From Hermatobates lingyangjiaoensis (lineage: Eukaryota > Arthropoda > Insecta > Hemiptera > Hermatobatidae): a stretch of 64,000 bases of DNA. This document shows, piece by piece, positions 22,427 to 34,123 of the stretch. A program made the translations under genes and the position numbers. The stretch spans positions 1-64,000 of the forward strand of contig JAPFBL010000570.1 of NCBI GenBank assembly GCA_026182355.1, written 5' to 3'. Position 1 is the stretch's first letter; each line of letters starts with the position of its first letter. The notes beneath the pieces are model-generated. The model ran no database searches. It saw nothing but the letters and a program-made list of their open reading frames with translations, and was not told the DNA's origin.

Positions 22427-25400
22427 GGGCGCTCAGTGATGTTGTGGTACTTTTACATGGTGTATGATAGAAGGTGAGGACTCAATGATGTTCTGGTACT
22501 TTGACACGGTGTGTGATAGAAGGTGAAAGCTCAGTAATGTTGTGGTAATTCGACATGGTGTATAATAGAACTTGAGGGCTCAGTAATATTGTGGTAATTC
22601 GAAATGGTGTATGATAGAAGGTGAGCGCTCAGTGATGTTGTGGTAATTCGACATGGTGTATGATAGAACTTGAGGGCTCAGTAATGTTGTGGTAATTCGA
22701 CATGGTGTATGATAGTACTTGAGGACTCAGTAATATTGTGGTAATTCGACATGGTGTATGATAGAAGGTGATCGACATGGTGTATGATAGAAGCTGAGAG
22801 CTCAGTAAAATTGTGGTAATTGGACATGGTGTATGATAGAACTTGAGGGCTCAGTAATAAATGTGGTAATTCGACATGGTGTATGATAGAAGGTGATCGA
22901 CATGGTGTATAATAGAAGGTGAGGGCTCAGTAATATTGTGGTAATTCGACATGGTATATGATAGAAGGTGAGGGCTCAGTAATGTTGTGGTAATTCGACA
23001 TGGTGTATGATAGAACTTGAGGGCTCAGTAATGTTGTGGTAATTCGACATGGTGTATGATAGTACTTGAGGACTCAGTAATATTGTGGTAATTCGACATG
23101 GTGTATGATAGAAGGTGATCGACATGGTGTATGATAGAAGGTGAGAGCTCAGTAAAATTGTCTTAATTGGACATGGTGTATGATAGAACTTGAGGGCTCA
23201 GTAATAAATGTGGTAATTCGACATGGTGTATGATAGAAGGTGATCGACATGGTGTATGATAGAAGGTTAGAGCTCAGTAAAATTGTGGTAATTGGACATG
23301 GTGTATGATAGAAGGTGAGGGCTCAGTAATGTTGTGGTACTTTAACGCGGTGTATGATAGAAGAAGAGGGCTCAGTAATATTGTTGCAATCGACATGGTG
23401 TGACGCCTCAGTAATGTTGTGGTACTTTGACACGGTACATGATAGAAGGTGATGGCTCAGTAATATTGTGGTAATTCGACATGGTATATGATAGAAGGTG
23501 ATGGCTCAGTAATATTGTGGTAATTCGACATGGTATATGATAGAAGGTGAGGGCTCAGTAATATTGTGGTAATTCGACATGGTATATGATAGAAGGTGAG
23601 GGCTCAGTAATGTTGTGGTACTTTAACGCGGTGTATGATAGAAGAAGAGGGCTCAGTAATATTGTTGCAATCGACATGGTGTGACGCCTCAGTAATGTTG
23701 TGGTACTTTGACACTGTACATGATAGAAGGTGATGGCTCAGTAATATTGTGGTAATTCGACATGGTATATGATAGAAGGTGAGGGCTCAGTAATGTTGTG
23801 GTAATTCGACATGGTATATGATAGAAGGTGAGGGCTCAGTAATGTTGTGGTAATTCGACATGGTGTTTGATAGAAGGTGAGGGCTCAGTAATATTGTGGT
23901 AATTCGACATGGTGTATGATAGAAGGTGATCGACATGGTGTATAATAGAAGGTGAGGGCTCAGTAATATTGTGGTAATTCGACATGGTGTATAATAGAAG
24001 GTGAGGGCTCAGTAATATTGTGGTAATTCGACATGGTGTATAATAGAAGGTGAGGGCTCAGTAATATTGTGGTAATTCGACATGGTATATGATAGAAGGT
24101 GAGGGCTCAGTAATATTGTGGTAATTCGACATGGTATATGATAGAAGGTGAGGGCTCAGTAATGTTGTGGTAATTCGACATGGTGTATGATAGAAGGTGA
24201 GGGCTCAGTATATGTGTAATCGACATGTTAGTAGAGATGAGTATATATCGACAGGTGAGGGCTCAGTAATATTGAAGGTAATTCGACATGGTGTATATGA
24301 TAGAAGGTGAGGGCTCAGTAATGTTGTGGTAATTCGACATGGTATATGATAGAAGGTGAGGGCTCAGTAATATTGTGGAATCGACATGGTGTAGTAGAAG
24401 TGATCGACATGGTGTATGATAGAAGGTGAGGGCTCAGTAATATTGTGGTAATTCGACATGGTGTATGATGAGAAGGTGATCAGTACATGTGTGTATAATA
24501 GACATGGTGTGAGGGCTCAGTAATGTTGTGGTACTTTGACACGCGGTAATGATAGAAGAAGAGGGCTCAGTAATATTGTTGCAATTCGACATGGTGTAGA
24601 AGCGAGACCTCAGTAATGTTGTGGTAATTCGACACGGTACATGATAGAAGGTGATGGCTCAGTAATATTGTGGTAATTCGACATGGTATATGATAGAAGG
24701 TGAGAGCTCAGTAATGTTGTGGTAATTCGACATGGTATATGATAGAAGGTGAGGGCTCAGTAATATTGTGGTAATTCGACATGGTATATGATAGAAGGTG
24801 AGGGCTCAGTAATGTTGTGGTAATTCGACATGGTGTATGATAGTACTTGAGGACTCAGTAATATTGTGGTAATTCGACATGGTGTATGATAGAAGGTGAG
24901 GGCTCAGTAATGTTGTGGTAATTCGACATGGTATATGATAGAAGGTGAGGGCTCAGTAATATTGTGGTAATTCGACATGGTATATGATAGAAGGTGAGGG
25001 CTCAGTAATATTGTGGTAATTCGACATGGTTATGATAGAAGGTGAGGGCTCAGTAATATTGTGGTAATTCGACATGGTGTATGATAGAAGGTGATCGACA
25101 TGGTGTATAATAGAAGGTGAGGGCTCAGTAATATTGTGGTAATTCGACATGGTATATGATAGAAGGTGAGGGCTCAGTAATGTTGTGGTAATTCGACATG
25201 GTATATGATAGAAGGTGAGGGCTCAGTAATATTGTGGTAATTCGACATGGTATATGATAGAAGGTGAGGGCTCAGTAATGTTGTGGTAATTCGACATGGT
25301 ATATGATAGAAGGTGAGGGCTCAGTAATATTGGATAATTCGACATGGTTATGATAGAAGGTGAGGGCTCAGTAATATTGTGGTAATTCGACATGGTATAT

Positions 25401-26280
25401 GATAGAAGGTGAGGGCTCAGTAATATTGTGGTAATTCGACATGGTGTATGATAGAAGGTGAGGGCTCAGTAATATTGTGGTAATTCGACATGGTGTATGA
25501 TAGAAGGTGAGGGCTCAGTAATATTGTGGTAATTCGACATGGTATATGATAGAAGGTGAGGGCTCAGTAATATTGTGGTAATTCGACATGGTATATGATA
25601 GAAGGTGAGGGCTCAGTAATATTGTGGTAATTCGACATGGTTATGATAGAAGGTGAGGGCTCAGTAATATTGTGGTAATTCGACATGGTATATGATAGAA
25701 GGTGAGGGCTCAGTAATGTTGTGGTAATTCGACATGGTTATGATAGAAGGTGAGGGCTCAGTAATATTGTGGTAATTCGACATGGTATATGATAGAAGGT
25801 GAGGGCTCAGTAATATTGTGGTAATTCGACATGGTTATGATAGAAGGTGAGGGCTCAGTAATATTGTGGTAATTCGACATGGTATATGATAGAAGGTGAG
25901 GGCTCAGTAATGTTGTGGTAATTCGACATGGTATATGATAGAAGGTGAGGGCTCAGTAATATTGTGGTAATTCGACATGGTATATGATAGAAGGTGAGGG
26001 CTCAGTAATGTTGTGGTACTTTAACGCGGTGTATGATAGAAGAAGAGGGCTCAGTAATATTGTTGCAATCGACATGGTGTGACGCCTCAGTAATGTTGTG
26101 GTACTTTGACACGGTACATGATAGAAGGTGATGGCTCAGTAATATTTTTGTAATTCGACATGGTGTATGACAGAAGGTGACGACTCAGAAATGTTGTGGT
26201 AATTCGATATGGTGCATGATAGAAGGTGAGGGCTCATTATTCTGTGGTAATTCGAGATGGTACATGATAAAAGGTGAGTG
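22427..26280. repeat. 49-bp satellite array, roughly 75-80 monomers
   Basis: The monomer reads GAGGGCTCAGTAATATTGTG then GTAATTCGACATGGTATATG then ATAGAAGGT. Variants have GTT/ATT, TATATG/TGTATG/TTATG, and a 25-bp partial unit (GATCGACATGGTGTAT...). Blocks of variants repeat, such as the AACGCGGTGTATGATAGAAG block at 23340, 23620 and 26010, which indicates higher-order amplification. Confidence 0.97.
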
Positions 26281-26800
26281 CTACGGTGTTATTTCAAAAG
26301 AGCTGCGAATACCAGCTCTGGAGTACGCAGCTCTGTCAATGTCAATAGCTGGTTTTGTTTGCAATGACATTAGGGTCCATGCGAAACCGGTTTCATATGA
26401 CGACAAGTCGAGTCCATGATAGCATCAACAATCCAATTGAGGGTAGGTTTTTAGCCGCTGACGTCAGAGCCCTCCGAGTGCCCTTTAATTCAATCGTCCT
26501 GTCGGCGTCAATAGTCTCGTCTAAATTCGCAGCCTCATTCTCAAGTGAACCAGCTTCGTCAGCCACCATTCACCTACAAACTACACCTTCCTGCTTCATC
26601 AACAACCTTTCCTCATAACGCCATCTTGTATCCCAGCTATTTTTAAACCAAATCTGATTCATTTCTTAGCAAGAACATTCAAAACAAAAATGATTTTATT
26701 ACTTAGACTATTTTATATCCCTTCGAGTTACTGTTTCTACTCTTTCAACAATCTTTATTTATTATAAATTGAAACAACATTCTGGTAATCAAACATCAAG
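26280..26800. other. unassigned, relatively GC-rich segment
   Basis: 26290-26640 is less AT-rich than its surroundings and has overlapping plus frames of 80 and 87 codons. The minus strand also has readable stretches. No domain is recognised, so it may be a decayed retroelement piece. Confidence 0.35.
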
Positions 26801-27597
26801 GTTAGGTTAGGTTACAGTGGGAGTCCAATGTTACAGTGATACGACGACAATGAAGATTTATTATACATTAGTAATCATACATTTTGCCTAACTAACGAGT
26901 ATTTGACATCGTATAACAGGGATGGACAAACTACGGCCCGCGGGCCACATCCGGCCCTTTGGTCTTTTCAATCCAGCCCACAAAAGATTGGTACATGATT
27001 TAGGTTTGATGTAAATGATTGTATTAATTTTATTTTGACTCGCAATGAAGTGTATTTCAACATTAGGTGGTGAAGTATCACACTTTCAGCTTTCGTTCTT
27101 CTTTTGCTGGTCAGATTATTTAAGTGTGATAAATACTAACAAAAAACCTAAAGATTCCAGATGGGTGATGAATATCTCAGATCTGTTCTCAGAATACCCC
27201 AGACTTCGATGCCATATTTAAAATTTGTGATCAACAACACTGTTCTCATTAAAAGAGTATGTTTATGCTTCAATGACTTTTTTTGTTTTTGTTTCATACG
27301 TACTGATAGCTAATGCTGTTTTTTATATTGCATCTTGCGCTGAAATAGCCCACCTGTGAGATTTTAAATCAATGTGGTTCACCTATCAAATTTTGAAGTT
27401 AATGCGGCCCGCGAGTCAAAATAATTGCCCATGTATTATCACAGAATAATTGTGACGTCAAAACAGGTTTAACGACCTCTCTTGAGGGATGACGTGCTCA
27501 AATGTATTCACCTCTCGCGTGAATAAATTGAGGGCCAGAGTGGGTATTGAACCTCCAGACCTATCAGTCCAGAGGTAAGCTTGTAAACCACTGATTC
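26800..27597 (-). mobile_element. SINE, minus copy split by a hAT element
   Basis: Tail and body (GGTTAGGTTAGGTTACAGTG ... GACATCGTAT) occupy 26800-26916. The inner body and head (AGGTTTAACGACCTC ... TATTGAACCTCCAGACC) resume at about 27455-27597. The break lies inside the conserved CATCGTAC box. Confidence 0.75.
26917..27435. mobile_element. hAT (Charlie-like) non-autonomous element
   Basis: The left end CAGGGATGGACAAACTACGG then CCCGCGGGCCACATCCGGCC is the hallmark terminal sequence of Charlie-type hATs. The right end carries the inverted form (GCGGCCCGCGAGTCAAAATA ... TTGCCCATG). No transposase remains. The 8-bp duplication is not clean. Confidence 0.8.
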
Positions 27598-28330
27598 CAA
27601 TGTTCATTTTGATGTATTAAGAAAATTGGGACCTATGAAATCTATGAAACTAAAAAAGACTAAATTTGCTCAAGAAGAATTAAATATAGTTGCTTCATTA
27701 GATGACGAATTTTTTGGAAATTTTCAGTTTAAGCTAATTAAACGAAAAGATTGCTTACTTTTGTTTAAAAAATAAAATTTTGTTCCGAATATTATTTTCC
27801 TTTTATTGTCACTTGGCCCTTTTTTTTTAACACATTTTCTTTAATGTTTTAGCTCGAATCGGCAGCTTGGTAGTATTGGCAACACTGAATTGAGAGAGGT
27901 CGGTCCAGACAGTGGACCCCCACCTCTTGCTTGACTTGAGTTGAACTCCGCGTGAGAGTAAGTTGGCGAGACTAATTGACATCTAGTGTTGCATTCAAAA
28001 CTTGTTGAAAAACAAAACTAGTATTTCTATGAGAAATAGAAAGTGACAATGAAGAAAATGAGGAAATATAAATAATAAAAATTTAAAAGATAATAATGAA
28101 CTCTGGAGATTATAGAAAATTAAGAGGAAAATAACTGAACAAAAGAAAACCCAGGAATACAAATAATAAATACTTAAATAATAATAATAATGATTATTAT
28201 TTTCTTCATAATAATATAAAGAAAAAAAAAATTACAGGAGACGACAGTAAGTGTGTTTGTTCCTTTGTTCTGTGTCTGTGATTTACCGTGAAAAGTTTGT
28301 TATCCTTTTGGTTCGGTTTCCTGTTTACAA
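27597..28330. other. no gene recognised
   Basis: AT-rich sequence with AAT repeats near 28165-28200. No exon is supported. Confidence 0.4.
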
Positions 28331-28560
28331 TAATATATATTTATATATAGTACATATACATCATGCTGTTTGTTTCTTGACCACTCTTTATTCACAAGTT
28401 TTGAGGTTTTTTTTAAGGGTTTTGGTCTGGATATTAAAAACGCTTCTTCGCCAACGTTTCGACATATATTTATGTCCTCCTCAGGGCTGAGAAGTCTGGT
28501 GTGTATCCTTATTTTATTTTTTTCCCATTTCTATAATCTCCTCCACATATTAAATATCTA
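28330..28560 (-). mobile_element. family K hammerhead repeat, minus strand
   Basis: Motif at 28483-28449: CTGAGGA-G-GACATA-AATA-TATGTC-GAA-ACGT-T. Core is perfect, helix II has 6 bp, helix III is ACGT. Confidence 0.75.
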
Positions 28561-28592
28561 ACTGGGAAACTTTCCGTTAGTTTTATTTAATA

Positions 28593-29440
28593 CTAGCAAA
28601 TGTACCCGTCTTTGACGGAATCAAAAATTCTATTATACTTGGTATTCCAACATATCAATTATAGTATTATACTAATACTATAATTAGAAATTATAGAATA
28701 GTAGAAAACACCATTATTAGTACAGTGTTAAACAAATGCCTCTGTATACACTACATTAGCTGTCTGTCCTTCAGGTTCATGGAAGAACAATCAGTTGAAA
28801 CCTCTGACTATTGAGCAAGTAAACTACAGTTGACCATGTGAGAAAAACTTGGTTTCGCTAACTTGAATTCCTGCGTTAGATAAAGTCTCCCTTTGCGACT
28901 TAGTTAACGTCATTGCGAAATAGACTCTGAGGGGACCTTGCAATCATTTGAATGGAAACAGACAGTGGTTCGGAAGACTCCCCAATACCACATCCAGTCA
29001 TTATGTCCGCCTCTATGGCATATCTGTGTAGAGCACGAACTCAGAGTCGTGTCCCGTTGCACAGTTTTTGGGTCACTCATGTTTCGTAACATGAAATTTG
29101 TTACTGCTATAAATTGCAGCATCATTGGTGCTCCTACTTTAAGTTTTTACTCATGAGCAGGCAGTCCAGGAGAAATAAATTCAGAGTCAAGAAATTCAAT
29201 TAGATAATGAACTGCTTCTTCATCACTAATCCAATCTCTTTACTGACTTGTAAGTTCTTTCCTCGGCTTCATATAGCGTAAGAACTTGTTTGTTGATTTC
29301 TCATGCCTGTTCATATTAAGGGCTGAGAATTGCTCGTTTACAAAACATTTATTCTCAATAGATAGTACATCCTTAACTCTGTGAAACACCATTTCAATGA
29401 TGTCAAATACGCAATATATTCATGTGCTCAATTGAAATTA
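28593..29440 (-). mobile_element. Helitron 3' end with decayed helicase ORF
   Basis: Read on the minus strand, a Rep/helicase C-terminal region (about 29420-28740) contains pieces matching the Helitron helicase: LRNMSDPK, then FAMTLTKSQRETLSNAGIQV, SHGQL, and PEGQTANVVY, with stops between them. The 3' terminus shows the expected hairpin CCGTC-AAA-GACGG followed by CTAG at 28596-28593 and a host T. Rolling-circle transposon, inactive. Confidence 0.8.
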
Positions 29441-29479
29441 AAATCAACTAACAATACCTACTTGCCACACCTGTGTATT

Positions 29480-29860
29480 TTCAAAACAAACTTGTCTGTG
29501 AAGTTAGGAAAATACAGCTAAAAGCCCCATAACTTCGCTTCTGTACTGAATTAATAATCTATTTAGAGCCCATATTTTAAGTTAGGCACACGCAAATCCA
29601 GTGTCAATGTTTCAGCTCGCTATGTCTTATGGTGGCTGAGTTTACTTGTGACAAACATTTTTGCGTTAAACGTCCATAACTTCACTTCTACGTTGAATTT
29701 CCAATCAATTCATAGCCTATATTTTAAGTTAGACCTACACAAATCTACTGTAAAAGTTTCAGCTTTATATGTCTTATGGTAGCTGAGTTTACCTGTGACA
29801 AAGTTTTGCGGACAAACCGACAAACCGACAAACGACAGAATTTTTCTAAGGGTGGATTCG
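29480..29860 (+). repeat. internal duplication ending in a CCGACAAA run
   Basis: Two similar segments of about 180 bp (29515-29660 and 29680-29815) share CCATAACTTCRCTTCT, CATATTTTAAGTTAG and GTCTTATGGTRGCTGAGTTT. They end in (CGACAAAC)n at 29812-29835, resembling the microsatellite tail of a non-LTR element. Identity is uncertain. Confidence 0.55.
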
Positions 29861-30094
29861 GTTTCTCCAATGTATGAAACGTAAAGAAAACTTGAAATGA
29901 GTCAGTTCTAAGCAATGTACAGACAAAATCATTATTTTATTTATAAAGATGTAGTCCACTTGTCACAGTGGACTTGTTTTGTTCTTTTCACAAAGATCGT
30001 CTATTTGTATTAACCTCTAAATTTTAATGCTTTTAATGTCTGTTTAACCTTTGTAAAAATTATTATTGAGTTAATTTAATCTGTTTGATAATGA

Positions 30095-30325
30095 TCTATA
30101 TACCTGATGATGATTTCCGGGAAAATCGAAAGCTTGTAAGTATAAAAATATAATATTATTGATTAAGCTACAAAATTATTTCTTTGATGTCTCTGGGACA
30201 ACTCCTCCACGAAATCACTCCCTACCAGAAAAAACTAGTTCGAAAACTAGAAAACACGAGCAAAAAAGTCGTAAATGCGGAAGCCCCCGTCTACTTTAAT
30301 AAAATATATATATATATATATATAT
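30095..30325 (+). mobile_element. hammerhead repeat with adjacent PLE-like ORF start
   Basis: Motif at 30103-30135: CTGATGA-T-GATTT...AAATC-GAA-AGCT-T. From 30184 an open frame encodes a basic peptide including QLLHEITPYQKKLVRKLENT before running into a TA microsatellite at 30304-30328. The ribozyme-then-ORF order parallels 14367-14530. Confidence 0.6.
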
Positions 30326-30469
30326 ATGGATATCTCACCTACTTCCACTCTTGTAATTTTTTAGAAAAATTTTCCAGTTTTCTTTGTAGTATGAAGTAGA
30401 GTATGCAACAGCTGTCCATAATTCATTTTGTTCCACTTATTTTTACACTAACTTCTTTTTTTATCTAAA

Positions 30470-30560
30470 ACTTACTTATTAATTTACAATTACACTTAAA
30501 TATATAAAACGATATGTTTCGGTCCTTCAAAAGACCATCATCAGGTTTATTTAATACACT
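30470..30560 (-). mobile_element. hammerhead repeat, minus strand
   Basis: Motif at 30543-30510: CTGATGA-T-GGTCTT-TTGA-AGGACC-GAA-ACATAT-C. Core is perfect, helix II pairs over 6 positions with one T-G, and helix III is ACATAT. Confidence 0.7.
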
Positions 30561-30624
30561 ATAAACTAATACTAACGCATAGAGAAAATGTTTACTAGGG
30601 AGGTAACACGACATATCCATATAT

Positions 30625-30945
30625 ATATTATATATATATATATATATATACACTTTTTCGTTGGAAATACGATCCAAAACGGACAAATATAGTTCAATAT
30701 AGAAAAAGAAACATAGAGAAATCAAAAGAACACACTTACAGTCTCTAATTTTCGGTTTGAATCGTCTTCAGGAGAGATAAGAGAGGGAAACCAAGCGCAC
30801 TGGTTCCCAAGTCTCAAACCGTCCCTGAACCAGTGCGATTGGTTTCCCTCTCTTATCTCTCCTGAAGACAGTTCAAACGAAAAATTAGAGACTGTAAGTG
30901 TGTTCTTTTGATTTCTCTATGTTTCTATTTCTATATTAAAACATA
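30625..30945. mobile_element. family A2 inverted pair
   Basis: Minus motif at 30771-30746 (GGTTTGAATC linker variant). Plus motif at 30862-30887 (CTGAAGA-C-AGTTCAAAC-GAAAAATTAG). Arms of about 140 bp face each other near 30815. TA run at 30625-30651. Confidence 0.7.
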
Positions 30946-30949
30946 TATA

Positions 30950-31045
30950 TATACAACTAAAAAATGATTGATCGGGATGCGGTCAGTTTCTTCCACTTTC
31001 AATTCAAACTGACCGCATCCCGATCAATCATTTTTTAGTTGTATA
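30950..31045. repeat. perfect 40-bp-arm hairpin
   Basis: Arms 30950-30989 and 31006-31045 are exact reverse complements around a 16-base loop. The arm contains GATCGGGATGCGGTCAG, similar to the outer flank of family G repeats. Confidence 0.9.
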
Positions 31046-31064
31046 TCTGTCACACGGTCGAGAA

Positions 31065-31073
31065 TTTATTACT

Positions 31074-31119
<46 letters not shown>

Positions 31120-31287
31120 GTATACATAAAAATATTTCACATAAACACGTGAAATAACAATCAATGATCAAAACACAATATCAAACAAAACCCAACTGGT
31201 CAGTTGTGTTTTTGACTCTGACGAAGACCGCTTGTTACGGTTGAAAGATCTTAGTCTTGTTTTCCCATTTCTTATTGTGGTTTGATC

Positions 31288-31330
<43 letters not shown>
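31065..31330 (+). mobile_element. family B inverted pair, plus ribozyme intact
   Basis: Plus motif at 31218-31252: CTGACGA-A-GACCG...CGGTT-GAA-AGATCT-T. The minus arm retains only the outer flank. TA runs lie at 31077-31107 and 31292-31328. Confidence 0.75.
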
Positions 31331-31334
<4 letters not shown>

Positions 31335-31489
31335 TAAATATAAACATAATAATGCGCGAGTAAATTTTCAAACACATATTTGTTCTTACATAAATGATAT
31401 GTGTAACAATGAAATTAGTTCATTACATTTACAAAGTGATGTGGAAATACGAAAAACTTTTTAAAACAATAAGAAAATATACTCATTAT

Positions 31490-31605
31490 AGGCTTTATTA
31501 AGCTTTATTAAGCTAATAAAATGGTCTCCACATATAAAACTTTAATGATATGAAAAACGTGTTCGAACAGTAGTGCTCTTCCTCAGGCATTAACTAAGGG
31601 TTAGT
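31490..31605 (-). mobile_element. family C repeat, minus strand
   Basis: Motif at 31587-31553: CTGAGGA-A-GAGCAC-TAC-TGTTC-GAACACGT. Helix II is imperfect and the GAAAC box has lost one A. Outer flank ATGGTCTCCACATATAAAAC matches 54650-55035. Confidence 0.6.
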
Positions 31606-31614
31606 GTCGGTGGT

Positions 31615-32060
31615 ACAAGTGACAAAGTTTGTGGTATCAAAAGCCAAAGCGTCTATTAAAGCCACTACCAGTATTTCAGTCCACTAAGCTGAGATCGTGG
31701 TCCGTTCCAACTGGTAAGGGTTTTGGGTCTCTAGCTCCCCAGTATGCTAAGCAGGCATCCGCCCGAGATGTTACTGCTTCTCACACAGCGACCACAAGGG
31801 TCTACCCAACCTGGGTGAAGAACCAACAGCCACTACGAGTCTATCCTCAGATTGGCGGGATGGAGAGAGAACCTCTCCGAGGGCCTCCGTCGCCCGTAGT
31901 ACCGACTTATTTTAAGAGTGTTGGATCAAACTCCAGACCACTGGTCCTACTGAACCTGCTCAGTTGCAGGTAAGGTCAGTGGTCATTGCAGCTCCCGGTT
32001 AGAAGAACCACGTGGAAAATAAAGCCAATGCAACCTGTGGTATAGCCGCATGGCCCCACT
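31615..32060 (+). repeat. GC-rich dispersed repeat, unassigned
   Basis: A 114-codon frame (31629-31973) has no recognised domain. The start (CCAAAGCGTCTATTAAA) and the end (GGCCCCACTAGGGGC) both recur in reverse orientation at 40250-40310. Probably part of a retroelement. Confidence 0.45.
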
Positions 32061-32515
32061 AGGGGCAAAAACACTCTCAGATTTAGAAGGAACATTAATT
32101 GCAGAGTATTGGCAAAGTTTGGCTTTTGGCCAGCATTCCGATGCATTCTCACTGGCACTATTCCGCAGCCGATACCCAAACCATATGGCACAGATGTTTT
32201 CTCGCTTTGCTTTCAAAGGTGTCAACACATTCTCTTAAATTTAGATCTAACTGTCGATACATCCTTTACAAAAGAATTCACAGCTGCCTTAAAAGATACT
32301 GCTCATCTGGTCAACATGTGTTACAAAAGAAGATTATCAATGTAAACTAATTTCCTTTTCCTGGTTGGTTTTATAGAGTAAGCCAAATACGATGCAAGAG
32401 ACCGGATATGGTCTTTAAGCATGGATGTTTTGATGTCAATCATTGACATTAGGCTGTCGTCCATGTCATGACAAAATAGGCAGATATTTTAAAAAAAACA
32501 TAGGTCCTTAAAAAA
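32060..32515. other. no gene recognised
   Basis: Small overlapping frames (62-83 codons, 32050-32350) lack domain similarity I can name. No splice context is supported. Confidence 0.35.
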
Positions 32516-33060
32516 CATCTCTCTCTCCCTCTTCGCTCTCTTTCTCCCCTCTCTCCTCCTCATCCCCCTCTCTCTCTCACTCTCCATTATATATGGTCTT
32601 CATATCCTCATAATATAATAGTTGGTCTTCATATCCCCATTATATGATAGTTGGTCTTCATATCCCCATTATACGATAGCTGGTCTTCATATCGTATAAT
32701 GGACTTGCGATATCTCTCTCTCTCTCTCACTTTCCATTATACGATAGCTGGTCTTCATATTCCCATTATACCATAGTTGGTATTCATATCCTCATTATAC
32801 GATAGCTGGTCATAATATACCCATTAACGATAGCTGGTCTTCATATCGTATAATGGACTTGCGATATCTCTCTCTCTCTCTCCCTCTCTCTCTCTCTCTC
32901 ACTCACTCACTTTCCATTATACGAAAGCTGGTCTTCATATTTCCATTATACCATAGTTGGTATTCATATCCTCATTATACGATAGCTGGTCATAATATAC
33001 CCATTAACGATAGCTGGTCTTCATATCGTACGAGTATAATGACTTGCGATATCTCCGTCA
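32515..33060. repeat. TC tracts and ~28-bp minisatellite
   Basis: (TC)n runs at 32517-32585, 32713-32730 and 32865-32905 alternate with units like CATTATACGATAGCTGGTC then TTCATAT. A larger block of about 160 bp is duplicated (32700-32850 versus 32860-33040). Confidence 0.85.
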
Positions 33061-33159
33061 CAGAGAAAGTCAACACTGTAGGAGCATCTCTTACATTCGT
33101 CCTTTTTTTTTTATTTTTTAAACCGATTTCCTAGCGAGTTAAAAACGTCAGCCCTTTAC

Positions 33160-33395
33160 AGTCTTTTTGTTTTATCAGTGATTCTATATTGAAAGTCCTA
33201 AATGTTGCCTAACTCAAATGATTAAAAGTAGGGATCTTTAACAAGTACTTGACATCGTACAGGCTCGAAACCGACGGCTTAACATCCTTTCCGAAGGACG
33301 ACATTTTCAGATTTATTCACTTCCCGCGTGAATAAATCGAGGGTCTTGTTGGTATCGAACCCTGGACCTACCAGTAGAGAGGCGAGTAAGCTAAC
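33160..33395 (-). mobile_element. SINE, minus copy
   Basis: Body box ACTTGACATCGTACAGGCTC at 33248 and head with ATCGAACCCTGGACC near 33355. The tail is degraded. Confidence 0.75.
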
Positions 33396-33404
33396 CTGTT
33401 TTGG

Positions 33405-33625
33405 TATTATTGCGCGCACCCTGCTTCTTCAGCAATATCGCGAGTAATAACACAACAGATTGATGCCTTTTAACGTGAAAGCTCTTTCGCCGTATCTCTA
33501 GGGCACCAAGCCCTAGCCGAGGATAGAGGCAATGTCAGCCTCCGAGATACGCCCGAGGTCGACCACGCTGAGCTTTCACGACCCTACATCACTCAAAAAA
33601 AAAAAAAAAAAAAAAAAAAAACGAT
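33405..33625 (+). mobile_element. GC-rich retroposon-like fragment with poly-A
   Basis: About 190 bp of GC-rich sequence (CTCTAGGGCACCAAGCCC, CGCCCGAGGTCGACCACG) ends in an A25-26 tail at 33596-33621. The source is not recognised. Confidence 0.45.
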
Positions 33626-33639
33626 AGTCCTACGTAATA

Positions 33640-34085
33640 TTAAACTAAAATAAAAACTGATAGCAGCACATGCAGCACAGGTTAGGTGGCGCTATTCCCC
33701 GTGTCTTCCGTAGTCTTCTTATTGCATAAATGTATTTAAAAACCTCTTTACGTCTTGACGAGAGGGCACTAACATTAGCGAGTACGCTAACCACTGAGCT
33801 ACCTTGGCCTTGTGAATGGGGATTATGGAGAGAGAGTTTTGATTGTTGTGCCAACACATTCCCCGAGTGCCCTTCAAGCTTTTCTTCGCCTCGTCTATAA
33901 CCAGCCTTCCACGTGTTCCACCTAGGAAGTCGACTTGACCCACATCTCGTCAGCCTTGCTCAAGAAATCCCAATTTCATAAAAACCTCGCGAGAGCCGCC
34001 CCCATTAAAACCATGATTAATGGTGTTGGCCGGCATCCATGACGCTTCAGCAGCCCACTTAGCCATGTCATTTATCAAAGCCAAT
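33640..34085 (-). other. unassigned GC-rich segment with SINE-head trace
   Basis: At 33780-33812 the minus strand reads AAGGTAGCTCAGTGGTTAGC, a SINE A-box trace. The remainder is retro-like but unidentified. Minus frames of 70-74 codons show no domain. Confidence 0.35.
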
Positions 34086-34089
34086 TAAA

Positions 34090-34090
34090 A

Positions 34091-34123
<33 letters not shown>

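Noticed and set aside
6135..26280. Possible CRISPR array
   Set aside because: Both arrays are contiguous tandem monomers without unique spacers, in a eukaryotic genome.
26177..26618. Overlapping 80- and 87-codon frames as exons
   Set aside because: No recognisable domain, no splice context, and adjacent to satellite; left as unassigned.
32853..33134. 93-codon Ser/Leu-rich ORF
   Set aside because: Starts inside a TC microsatellite and continues through minisatellite units.
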